This document shows, in pieces, positions 18,245-27,300 of a stretch of 64,000 nt of DNA. The DNA comes from Candidatus Albibeggiatoa sp. nov. NOAA (GTDB lineage: Bacteria > Pseudomonadota > Gammaproteobacteria > Beggiatoales > Beggiatoaceae), in NCBI GenBank assembly GCA_025800385.1, contig JAOXRS010000066.1, forward strand, positions 310,001 to 374,000, written 5' to 3'. The notes under the pieces were generated by a model. The model did no database searches. It saw nothing but the letters and a program-made list of their open reading frames with translations, and had not been told where the DNA came from. Made by a program: the position numbers and the translations under genes. Within the stretch, counting starts at the first letter, position 1, and each line of letters begins with the position of its first letter.

Positions 18245-18285
18245 GGAGCTTAAAATATGAGAGTTTTGCACTCGCTTTAAACTCC
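18245..18285 (+). terminator. Possible terminator after the sigma/anti-sigma operon
   Basis: GGAGCTTAAA (18245-18254) pairs with TTTAAACTCC (18276-18285) apart from one mismatch, with a 21-nt loop. No T-run follows, so it may be a weak or bidirectional element between convergent genes. Confidence 0.3.
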
Positions 18286-18291
18286 AATCAT

Positions 18292-19452
18292 TTAGATTCG
18301 AAAATCTTGAATATGTTTGTCACGAATCCAAATCAGACTAATCAACGCAGCTGCTAAACATACCGCTACCGCTGCATAATATGTCCACAACGCACCTAAA
18401 CTATCCCAAGCATGACCACTTAAATAGCTGCCAATTGCACCACCTGCCCCAAAGCTAATACTGCTGTATAAAGCTTGCCCACGTCCTTTTAAATTTCCCG
18501 TGAAATATTGGTGAATTAAATGGATGGCCACAGCATGGCCTAGGCCAAAACTGATTGCATGAAATAATTGAGCAATAATCAAAATTGGAAATGAATCTAC
18601 AAAATTAGCAATGAGCCACCAACGAAATGCTGTTAGCACACAAGTGACAGTTAACAAATGGGCGAGGGAAAAATATTTAAGCAACCAGTAAGAAATTGCA
18701 AATAAACCCACTTCCGCAATCACGCCTAACGCCCACATCCAACCAATTACATTACGACTATAACCATGGTTTTCTAAATAAATCGAGTAAAACGTGTAAT
18801 ATGGGCTGTGACTCATTTGTAATAACAAACACACAACAAACAGCGCGATGACTTCGGGGCGAAATAAAATTTGTGACAATGAGGCAGGGGCTTGATGAGC
18901 AACATGTGTTACTTTTTCAGGAATGACTAAACTGGTGAGCCAAATACCAGTAAATAAAGCCAGTGACAAATAAGGCAGCCATAAAATGCTAAAGGTTTCA
19001 AAAAACAAACCAAAGGCAATCACGGCAACCACAAAGCCTACTGAACCCCATAAACGAATATGACTATATCGCTTGGCGTTGTCGCCTAAATAAGCGAATG
19101 TGGTGGCTTCAATCAGCGGTAAAACGGCGTTCCAGAAAAAGCTAAACAAGGCAATGATAAATACATACCACCAGTAACTTTTGTCTAGGATTAAGCCCGC
19201 AAAGCTAACAAAAGCTAATAGTGATCCCCAACGTACCCAGACTAAATGCTTGCCACTGGCATCCGCTAACCAGCCCCAGATATTTGGGGCAATTAATTTA
19301 GTGACCAGCAAAATAGCAACTAGTTCACCGATTTGCTGTGAGTTGAAACCAATATTTTGTAAATATAAACCCCAAAAGGGCATTAACGCACCTAATGAGG
19401 CAAAATAGAAAAAATAGAAGTTGGACAGCCGCCAATAGGGAATCCCGTTCAT
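18292..19452 (-). CDS. MFS transporter, HcaT (3-phenylpropionate permease)-like family
   Basis: Inner-membrane carrier of 386 aa with about 12 hydrophobic helices. The N-terminus [20 protein letters not shown] and the [20 protein letters not shown] and [17 protein letters not shown] segments follow the MFS_1_like/HcaT group, whose E. coli member is linked to phenylpropionate uptake; lactose-permease-like nucleoside carriers share the fold. The substrate here is unknown. Its ATG overlaps the aroC stop codon in an ATGA arrangement, so it is translationally coupled to chorismate synthase, perhaps only by genome economy. It ends convergently with the anti-sigma gene. Confidence 0.82.
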   Translation of the reverse strand: MNGIPYWRLSNFYFFYFASLGALMPFWGLYLQNIGFNSQQIGELVAILLVTKLIAPNIWGWLADASGKHLVWVRWGSLLAFVSFAGLILDKSYWWYVFIIALFSFFWNAVLPLIEATTFAYLGDNAKRYSHIRLWGSVGFVVAVIAFGLFFETFSILWLPYLSLALFTGIWLTSLVIPEKVTHVAHQAPASLSQILFRPEVIALFVVCLLLQMSHSPYYTFYSIYLENHGYSRNVIGWMWALGVIAEVGLFAISYWLLKYFSLAHLLTVTCVLTAFRWWLIANFVDSFPILIIAQLFHAISFGLGHAVAIHLIHQYFTGNLKGRGQALYSSISFGAGGAIGSYLSGHAWDSLGALWTYYAAVAVCLAAALISLIWIRDKHIQDFRI

Positions 19453-20558
19453 GAATTGACGCTAGCAGGAATCACTGGGGTTTGAGATTGTACTGCCGCA
19501 TTTTGAGCTTGATGGCGTAATACATGATCCATTAACACCAATGCAAGCATTGCTTCGGCAATCGGTACAGCACGAATACCTACACAAGGGTCATGCCGGC
19601 CTGTGGTAATGACTTCCGCTGGCTGGCCATTAATATCAACAGACTGCCCCGGTAAACGAATGCTGGAGGTTGGCTTTAATGCGATATGCGCAACCACATC
19701 TTGCCCCGAAGAAATACCACCTAACACGCCACCCGCATGATTAGATAAAAAGCCTTTTGGAGTCATTTCATCACGAAAATCTGTACCTTTTGCTTCAACA
19801 CACCCAAAACCGTCGCCAATCTCAACTCCTTTGACAGCATTAATACTCATCATGGCATGGGCAATTTCTGCATCTAAACGATCAAAAATTGGTTCACCTA
19901 GACCCACAGGAACATTATTTGCCACTACAGTGACTTTTGCACCAATAGAATTACCCTCTTTGCGCAACGCATCCATATACGCTTCTAGCTCTTCAACCTT
20001 ATTTGCATCGGGGCAGAAAAATGCGTTTTGTTCGATCTGCGTCCAATCAAAATTATCCGTAATGGTGTTAATTGTGCCAAGTTGGGACAAATAAGCACGG
20101 ATATCCATGTTATAGACTTGTTTTAAATATTTCTTAGCAATGCCACCTGCTGCAACACGAATCGCAGTTTCACGCGCCGAAGAGCGGCCACCACCACGAT
20201 AATCCCGAAGCCCATATTTTTGTTGATATACATAATCAGCGTGTCCGGGGCGAAAAGTATCTTTAATTTTACTGTAGTCTTTTGAACGTTGATCGGTGTT
20301 TTCAATCACTAAGCCAATTGGGCAGCCTGTGGTTTTACCTTCAAATACACCTGATAAAATCTTCACTTCATCATCTTCACGGCGTTGGGTTGTATGACGT
20401 GATGTACCGGGTTTACGGCGATCTAGGTCAATTTGTAAATCCGCCTCTGAAAGCTCCAAATTGGGGGGACAACCGTCAACAATGCCGCCTATTGCTGCGC
20501 CATGACTTTCACCAAAGGTGGTGACGGTAAATAATTTTCCATAAGTGTTGCCAGACAT
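19449..20558 (-). CDS. aroC: Chorismate synthase
   Basis: Chorismate synthase (EC 4.2.3.5), 369 aa, which converts 5-enolpyruvylshikimate 3-phosphate to chorismate in the last common step of aromatic biosynthesis, using reduced FMN. Signatures seen: the N-terminus [18 protein letters not shown] (signature 1 with the GESH His), [20 protein letters not shown] (signature 2), and [17 protein letters not shown] near the C-terminus (signature 3). Length is standard. It is the first gene of a two-gene unit with the MFS transporter and has its own good promoter about 30 nt upstream of the ATG. Confidence 0.98.
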   Translation of the reverse strand: MSGNTYGKLFTVTTFGESHGAAIGGIVDGCPPNLELSEADLQIDLDRRKPGTSRHTTQRREDDEVKILSGVFEGKTTGCPIGLVIENTDQRSKDYSKIKDTFRPGHADYVYQQKYGLRDYRGGGRSSARETAIRVAAGGIAKKYLKQVYNMDIRAYLSQLGTINTITDNFDWTQIEQNAFFCPDANKVEELEAYMDALRKEGNSIGAKVTVVANNVPVGLGEPIFDRLDAEIAHAMMSINAVKGVEIGDGFGCVEAKGTDFRDEMTPKGFLSNHAGGVLGGISSGQDVVAHIALKPTSSIRLPGQSVDINGQPAEVITTGRHDPCVGIRAVPIAEAMLALVLMDHVLRHQAQNAAVQSQTPVIPASVNS

Positions 20559-20591
20559 AATTTTTATAATTTGCTATTTCTAAAGCAGTGC

Positions 20592-20620
20592 ATTATACAG
20601 CTAACTATCATCAGTGTGAT
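20592..20620 (-). promoter_or_regulatory. Sigma-70 promoter of aroC
   Basis: On the minus strand ATCACA (20620-20615) and a perfect TATAAT (20597-20592) are separated by 17 nt. The predicted start of transcription is about 27 nt before the aroC ATG. Confidence 0.5.
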
Positions 20621-20842
20621 ACAAGCAAAGCATTCTCACTTACAAGAGAAATGGGTATCTGATTCTAAAAGTGATGCCATAGAGCTGACTTTGACCTGCA
20701 ATAATATACTGAGACAAGCGAAATATATTAAAAATTTTTCTGTCTTAATAAAATTCGGTTATTCAAGGAATAAGATTTGCCTATTATGCTTTTAGACACT
20801 GACCTTAAAATGATCGGAGCACTAATGGGGAGGAATTTAACA

Positions 20843-22864
20843 ATGTCTCAATCTAACAAGAGACAAATAAATGGACGTATATTATGGGTAGGGTTTAAGC
20901 TAACTTCTCTCAAATTGACTGATAAAATTTTATGTCGTTTACTCAGTGTGGTGATGGCTGGGTTGGGACTTTTACTTTTATCTCCACTTTTCTTTATTCG
21001 TATTGTTCAATCAAAATGGTCAAATGGTTGTATTTTCTCAAAAAGAAAACTTGTTGGACAGCAAGGACACATATTTACGGCTTACCAATTTACTCAAACA
21101 GGTATAGGCCAAACATTACCCATATTGTGGAATATTTTGCGGGGCGATATGCTGTTTGCAGGCCCACGCCCGTTAACACAATTAGAAACCCACAAACTAC
21201 CATCAAAAGCATTATTTCGATTTAATGTCACTCCCGGTCTATATTCGATTCATACCTTAAAACAACATACAGGCATTGATTACCAGTCTGAAATTGAAAA
21301 CGACTTTGAGTTTGTTTATAACACATCTATATCAGATCGAATCAGCTTAGTTTTTAAAGCATGGTTAACAAGTGGACATACTAAACAAACTGTCGAATTA
21401 CCGACACCACAGCATATTCATTTGTTACAAATTCCACTCTATAACACCACTATGAGTGAGGCTATCAATCACATTATCGAGAGTGTTAAAACCAATAAAC
21501 GGCAATTTATTGCCTTTGCTAATGCTGATTGTTTAAATATCGCATGTCAAAACTCACAATATCAGAAAGTTTTGCAACACCAAGCGCATAGAGTGTTGGC
21601 TGATGGTAGTGGCATTCGTCTGGGATGTAAAATGCTTAAAGTCAATTTGCTGGCGAACGTAAATGGTACAGATTTATTTCCTCAACTTTGCCAAACAATT
21701 GAACATGAAAATATTAGCATCTATTTATTGGGTGCAAAAGAAGGTGTTGCACAAGCAGTGGCTGAGAACATGCAGCAACGTTATCCCAATTTAAGCATTG
21801 CAGGTACACAACATGGTTATTTTAGCCAGCAGCAAACACCAGAGGTTATTGAAGCCATCAATCAGTCAAAGGCAGATATTTTGCTTGTCGCTTATGGTGC
21901 ACCTCGGCAAGAGCTATGGATTGCAGAACATCAAGACCAGTTAAAGCCTGCTGTTTGTATGGGGGTTGGTGGGCTATTTGACTTTTACTCTGGGCGTATT
22001 CCCCGCGCTCCAATTTGGTTGAGGGAGTTAGGCATGGAATGGGTATGGCGGTTATTGCAAGAACCACAACGCATGTGGAGGCGTTACATTATTGGCAATC
22101 CTTTATTTTTATATCGAGTCTGGCGACAGGTCAGAGCTAAAAAACAACAATCATTAAAGAGTTCATCTATGAATCATCATTTTACAGACTCGGCATTTGC
22201 ACGCATAGGGCGTAATATTCGCTTTTATTGGTTGTGTTGGCAGGTTTTTTTAGTAAAACGTGTGAGTCCTGCAATGAAACGTTTAGTCGATATTATTGTT
22301 GCTGGTAGTATGTTAATTTTCTTAGCACCTTTCTTAATTATGGTTGCGACGGCGATTCGCATTGACACGGTAGGCCCTCCATTATTTTTCCAAAAGCGTA
22401 CAGGTAGAGATGGCAAGCTGTTTCGGATGTGGAAATTTCGGTCAATGTATCAAGATGCAGAAGCACGCAAGGCGGCATTGATGAAGCAAAATGAAATGGA
22501 AGGCGGGGTATTATTCAAAATGAAAAAAGACCCGCGTATTACACCGGCAGGGGAGTTTATCCGAAAATTTTCAATTGATGAGTTGCCACAATTATGGAAT
22601 GTTTTAAAAGGTGATATGTCTCTAGTAGGCCCTCGCCCTCCAATCCCGTATGAAGTCGCACAATATTCAGCTTATCAGCGTCAACGTTTGGGTTTAGAAC
22701 CGGGGATTACGTGTATTTGGCAGGTTTCAGGTCGTTCAGACATTCCATTTCCACAGCAAGTTGAGATGGATTTGGACTATATTAATCAGCAATCATTTTT
22801 CTTTGATATCGAACTGATGTTTAAAACTGTGCCTGCTGTCTTAAAAGGTCGTGGCGCATATTGA
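20843..22864 (+). CDS. Three-domain fusion: pseudo sugar-phosphate transferase, GT26 (WecG/TagA/CpsF), sugar-phosphate transferase
   Basis: Membrane protein of 673 aa from the ATG at 20843 (GGGGAGG upstream; earlier TTG/ATG starts at 20777/20786 are possible). Domain 1 (about 20-190) is a shortened bacterial sugar transferase with the tail LWNILRGDMLFAGPRP but no KFRSM region, and its catalytic Asp-Glu pair is replaced by Q90-T91. Domain 2 (about 200-430) is a GT26 glycosyltransferase: NADCLNIA, LADGSGIRLG, AYGAPRQELWI, VGGLFDFYSG and EWVWRLLQEPQRMWRRY. Domain 3 (about 479-673) is a complete polyprenyl-phosphate phosphoglycosyltransferase with a membrane helix, KFRSMYQDA, DELPQLWNVLKGDMSLVGPRP (D579-E580) and WQVSGRSDIPF. 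It could load the first sugar phosphate on undecaprenyl phosphate and then add the second sugar of an exopolysaccharide or O-unit. Confidence 0.88.
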   Translation: MSQSNKRQINGRILWVGFKLTSLKLTDKILCRLLSVVMAGLGLLLLSPLFFIRIVQSKWSNGCIFSKRKLVGQQGHIFTAYQFTQTGIGQTLPILWNILRGDMLFAGPRPLTQLETHKLPSKALFRFNVTPGLYSIHTLKQHTGIDYQSEIENDFEFVYNTSISDRISLVFKAWLTSGHTKQTVELPTPQHIHLLQIPLYNTTMSEAINHIIESVKTNKRQFIAFANADCLNIACQNSQYQKVLQHQAHRVLADGSGIRLGCKMLKVNLLANVNGTDLFPQLCQTIEHENISIYLLGAKEGVAQAVAENMQQRYPNLSIAGTQHGYFSQQQTPEVIEAINQSKADILLVAYGAPRQELWIAEHQDQLKPAVCMGVGGLFDFYSGRIPRAPIWLRELGMEWVWRLLQEPQRMWRRYIIGNPLFLYRVWRQVRAKKQQSLKSSSMNHHFTDSAFARIGRNIRFYWLCWQVFLVKRVSPAMKRLVDIIVAGSMLIFLAPFLIMVATAIRIDTVGPPLFFQKRTGRDGKLFRMWKFRSMYQDAEARKAALMKQNEMEGGVLFKMKKDPRITPAGEFIRKFSIDELPQLWNVLKGDMSLVGPRPPIPYEVAQYSAYQRQRLGLEPGITCIWQVSGRSDIPFPQQVEMDLDYINQQSFFFDIELMFKTVPAVLKGRGAY

Positions 22865-22872
22865 CCTTTGAC

Positions 22873-22921
22873 AAAAGCTTTGAATATTCATAGTGAAGTG
22901 GGTATTCAAAGCCTTTGTTTG
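22873..22921. terminator. Bidirectional terminator-like hairpin between the transferase fusion and murG
   Basis: GCTTTGAATA (22877-22886) and TATTCAAAGC (22903-22912) form a perfect 10-bp stem, extended by a few AT pairs after one mismatch. CTTTGTTT follows on the plus strand. It separates two convergent genes. Confidence 0.6.
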
Positions 22922-22934
22922 CAAAAGAATACTT

Positions 22935-23999
22935 TTATAAAAATTGTTGGACAATCTGGATAATATCTTGGGTTGTATGAGGATTTGCTTGTTGACGTGC
23001 GGCTTGTCCCATTGTTTGCAATTGTTCAGGTTTTGATAATAATGTTTGTAACATCTGCTTTAGCTTTTCTGTTGTCACCTCACGCTGTTGAATTAAAATA
23101 GCCGCCCCTTGCTCACTTAAATATTTTGCATTCGCCGTTTGATGGTCATCTACTGCATGAGGAAATGGAATTAAAATACTGGCCACGCCTGCATGAGCCA
23201 ATTCAGTAACGGTTAATGCGCCCGCCCGACAAATAACTAAATCTGCCCATTGATAAGCATCAGCCATATCGTGAATAAAGGCCGTAACATCGACAGAAAA
23301 AGGAGCATTTGCATAAGTGTTTTTTACTTCTTCCAGTTGTTTTTCACCTGTTTGATGTTTAACAGTAATGTTTAGATTGTCCAATTGTTGCAATGCTTGA
23401 GGTACAAGCTCATTCAACGCTTTTGCACCTAAACTGCCCCCAAATACTAAAATATTCAGTTGAGATTGATTGATTTCTGTTTGATTGAGCGCAGCAATAG
23501 ATTCGCGCACAGGGTTGCCTACAGTTTTAGCTTGGGTTTTAACAGGAAATGTATTTGGAAAAGCTTGTAATGTTTGTTTAGCAAAGCGAGACAATACTTT
23601 ATTGGTCATACCTGCAACCGCATTTTGCTCATGAATTAGCAGTTTTTTGCCTGTTAACCATGCAGCAATGCCCCCTGGCCCACTGGCGAAACCACCCATT
23701 CCAATCACAACTTGCGGTTTAACCCGCCGAATCACCCTCATTGCTTGTCCAATTGCCCATATAATTTTAAATGGTGCAAGTAATAAGCTTAGTTTACTTT
23801 TACCCCGTAATCCTTTGATATTGATGAAGTGTATTGATATATCATTTTGAGGGACAAGGCGTGCTTCCATGCTATTGGGTGTACCAAGCCACTCAACATG
23901 GATATTTTGTGCTTGTAACGCTTGTGCAATGGCCAGTGCTGGGAAAATATGTCCACCAGTACCACCCGCCATCATCAAAACTGTGGGATGTGTTTGCAT
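22935..23999 (-). CDS. murG: Undecaprenyldiphospho-muramoylpentapeptide beta-N-acetylglucosaminyltransferase
   Basis: MurG (EC 2.4.1.227), 354 aa, the membrane-associated GT28 enzyme that adds GlcNAc to lipid I to make lipid II. Seen: the G-loop AGGTGGHIFPALAIAQAL at the N-terminus, GGFASGPGGIAAWL with IHEQNAVAGMTNK, the second G-loop VFGGSLGAKALNE, and the donor-site CRAGALTVTELAHAGVASILIPFPHAVDDHQTANA. Length is standard. In most proteobacteria murG sits in the dcw cluster between ftsW and murC; here it stands alone between a polysaccharide transferase gene and a giant surface-protein gene, both oriented oppositely. Only a weak ribosome binding site is seen. Confidence 0.97.
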   Translation of the reverse strand: MQTHPTVLMMAGGTGGHIFPALAIAQALQAQNIHVEWLGTPNSMEARLVPQNDISIHFINIKGLRGKSKLSLLLAPFKIIWAIGQAMRVIRRVKPQVVIGMGGFASGPGGIAAWLTGKKLLIHEQNAVAGMTNKVLSRFAKQTLQAFPNTFPVKTQAKTVGNPVRESIAALNQTEINQSQLNILVFGGSLGAKALNELVPQALQQLDNLNITVKHQTGEKQLEEVKNTYANAPFSVDVTAFIHDMADAYQWADLVICRAGALTVTELAHAGVASILIPFPHAVDDHQTANAKYLSEQGAAILIQQREVTTEKLKQMLQTLLSKPEQLQTMGQAARQQANPHTTQDIIQIVQQFL

Positions 24000-24326
24000 A
24001 AAAAAGTGAGCGTGTTTTAGGTAAGAAGAAATGAAGTGTGCTTGTTTGAAAGCCTGTTCAGAAATTGATTATACAATAACTGGAAAAATTCAGAGAGTAA
24101 GATAGTTGAGTTTTATCCTATTGAACCCAAGTTTCACCATTGTAATCAAAGCCAGTAAGCTACAAATTAAGAATGAATAATAGTGTTAAATTGTATGTAA
24201 CCCCATCATCAGATTATTTTAATTGATAAGCTAAGCTTGACTACATGTTTGATATAATTTTATAACTTCATCCATTTTGATATTTCCCAACTTTTACACC
24301 GTTTTATTGGGAGAATAGAGTTGACC
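24000..24326. other. Divergent intergenic region between murG and the giant protein gene
   Basis: About 327 nt, AT-rich, with a good rightward promoter at 24237-24266. No RNA gene or small coding frame was recognised; the leftward promoter of murG was not identified. Confidence 0.45.
24237..24266 (+). promoter_or_regulatory. Sigma-70 promoter of the giant exported protein gene
   Basis: TTGACT (24237-24242) and TATAAC (24261-24266) with an 18-nt spacer, five of six bases matching at each box. Transcription would start about 55 nt before the ATG at 24327. Confidence 0.5.
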
Positions 24327-27300
24327 ATGATTATCCGTTTTCTTTGGCTTATCAAAAAAATATTACCCTTTATTGCAGCCATACTAATAACAACCCTTTT
24401 TCAATCTCACGCGGCAGCTACAGCTTATTCATTTGTCGCCGACCAATTTGTAAATGGTATATGTACAACGACTGGCTCAAGTGTTGTTCCTGTACATTCA
24501 GACCCTTTTTATTACTATTTTGCTGGTCGAATTGATAATAATGATGGGTCATATCATTGTGATATTGATGTAGATGGTTTTGCTAGTAAATTTGGAGTTG
24601 GTAGCACTGCTTATGGTAAATTCGTAGTCACTACGAGTGATGAGGTGAACAACACTATTAGTATTTTTGGGTTTGATGTAAAGAATACTACGGGTTCAAG
24701 CAAAACTCTCAGCATTGCATTTAAACGAAACGGCTCTACGCTATCGACACAAAGTCATAGTGTCGCTAATGGCACAAGTTCAGTCATACTTTCACCCTCT
24801 GTTTCGACTGCAGATACGGTTGAGATTAACTTCCCAACCACTGATTCTATGGCATTTAATAACTTTGTATTAGGTACATCTGAGGGATTGCCTTCAGTGC
24901 CAGAAATTGATGTACAAGGTAATAGTACTTCTATTTCTGATGGTGACACTTCTCCTGCAACTGCAGATAACACTGACTTTGGTACAGTCACGATAGGCAA
25001 CACTGTAACCAAGACATATGCCATCAAAAATACAGGCACGGCTGCGTTAATTTTATCGGGAAACCCTAAAGTAGCTTTAAGTGGGGCAGGTTGTACTGAA
25101 TTTTCTGTTGGCACTCAACCCAGTTCCCCATTAGCAATAGCAGGCAGCCGTAATTTTTCCATCACCTATACTCCCACAGCTGTCACAACCAGCAATTGCA
25201 CAGTCAGTATTGCCAATGATGATTCTAATGAAAATCCTTATAATTTTGCTATTACAGGCTTAGGCCAAAAGATTGCACAAACAATTACCTTCGGAACATT
25301 AACAGATAAAATTTATGGTGACCCCGATTTTTCCGTATCGGCTACCGCCAGTTCAGGTTTAGCTCCAACATTTACAACTAGCGGTCAATGTAGCAATACA
25401 GGTTCAACGATTTCTATCGATTATGTGGGGAGTTGCACAGTAACCGCCTCACAAGCAGGTAATGCCACTTATTATGCTGCAACAGATGTATCTCATACTT
25501 TTACCATCGATAAAATTGCTCAAACTATTACTTTTAATGCGCTATCTGATAAAGACTACGATGATCCTGATTTTTCCGTATCTGCTACGGCTAGCTCAAG
25601 CTTAGCCCCAACGTTTACGACTAGTGGGACTTGTAGCAATACTGGCTCGACCATTTCAATTGATGATGTGGGAAATTGTACTGTTACGGCTTCACAATCA
25701 GGCAGTGACATTTATCATGCTGCAACAGATGTGTCTCAAACTTTTTATATTGATAAAGCTTCACAAATCATTAGTCTGAATCCTTCAAGTACAGGTATTG
25801 TGGGTAATAATACGACTTTAAGCCCAACAGGTGGTAATTCTGGAAATCCTATTACATTAGCTACCACAACAAGTAAAACCTGTTCTCTTAATGGCAATAT
25901 ACTCAATTATCTGAATGCAGGTACTTGCACTATTACCGCTAATCAAGCAGGCAATAGCCAATATTATGCAGCGAATGAAGTTATAAAAAACATTACTATT
26001 ACCAAAGCCAGTACTAGCACCAACTTTAGAACTGTCTCACCAACACCTTCTGCAATCGGGCAAGAGGTTTATATCGGATTTGAAGTAACTTCAGAAACAG
26101 GCACAACACCAACAGGTGAAGTAACGATTTCCAGCGGAGATTACAATTGTAACCGCACCATTACAAGTAGTCATAATGGCAGTAGCGGTTGTTTCATCGC
26201 GTTTGAGGAAGAAGGCGAATATGATTTTGCGATTACTTATTCAGGTGATGACAATCACTTCTTAAGTGGCAACAACAAAGGTTTATCACATCAAGTTAGT
26301 CAAGCCAATATTATTTATACACCTCAAGAAACCGCATTATCTGAAACTGAAGGCAGCACAGTTTATACAATTCAATTAGCAACGATTCCAGCCTCAGTCG
26401 TAAACTTGATTATTACACCCGATGAGCAGCTATCAATTAATGATGCAAATGTAGGTGAATCGGTTTCATTGCAATTATTAGATGTCACACCTGTTGAAGT
26501 CACCGTAAATGTAAACGATGACGATATTTTGGAAGGTGAACATCTTGGGCTAATTACACATACCAGCAATAGCGATGACTCCAATTATGATGCTAAAGAT
26601 GCAGAGTTGAGTTTTAGTATTACCGACAATGATGCAGGTGTTGTTATTACTCAAACTGATGGTGTATCTGAAATTATTGAAGCAGGCGAGGCGGATACTT
26701 ACAAAATAAAGCTAAATACAGAGCCAACTGAAGATGTCATTATTAATATTGAAACCGACAGCGATCAGATTTCGATTTATCCATCCAACCTAATTTTTAC
26801 CCGTTTAAATTGGAAGTACACCCAAACAGTACGTTTATTGGCGGTTGATGATTTAGATGTGGAGGGCAATGCGACCGCCGCAGTGACACATAACATCACA
26901 ACGCAAGACGCGATTTATAGTGCAGAAGATGTTGAATTTATTATCGATGAAAAAATAGGCAACAACATATCTGTAAGTATTATTGATAATGACATTGCTC
27001 AAGCACCTCTTGCACCATCTCACTTAATTGCAACTTTGGCAAACAACCAAATACAGCTTGCTTGGCAGGATAATAGCTATAACGAAAACCAGTTTATTTT
27101 ATTAAAAAATCAACAAATGTTGGCACAGTTAGTAACAGACAGTGTTAGTTATATTGATAATCCGCAATGTGGAACGAGTTATAATTATCAAGTTTATGCA
27201 ACCAATGAAACGGATGACTCTCCTTTATCTAATTTAGTTACGATTGACTATCCTTGTCCTGAGCCACTAAAAGCACCGCTCAACTTTACTGCACAATCTG

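Noticed and set aside
20571..20795. Plus-strand ORF of 74 codons upstream of the transferase fusion
   Set aside because: It overlaps the aroC promoter and the leader of the fusion gene, has no ribosome binding site and no recognisable sequence.
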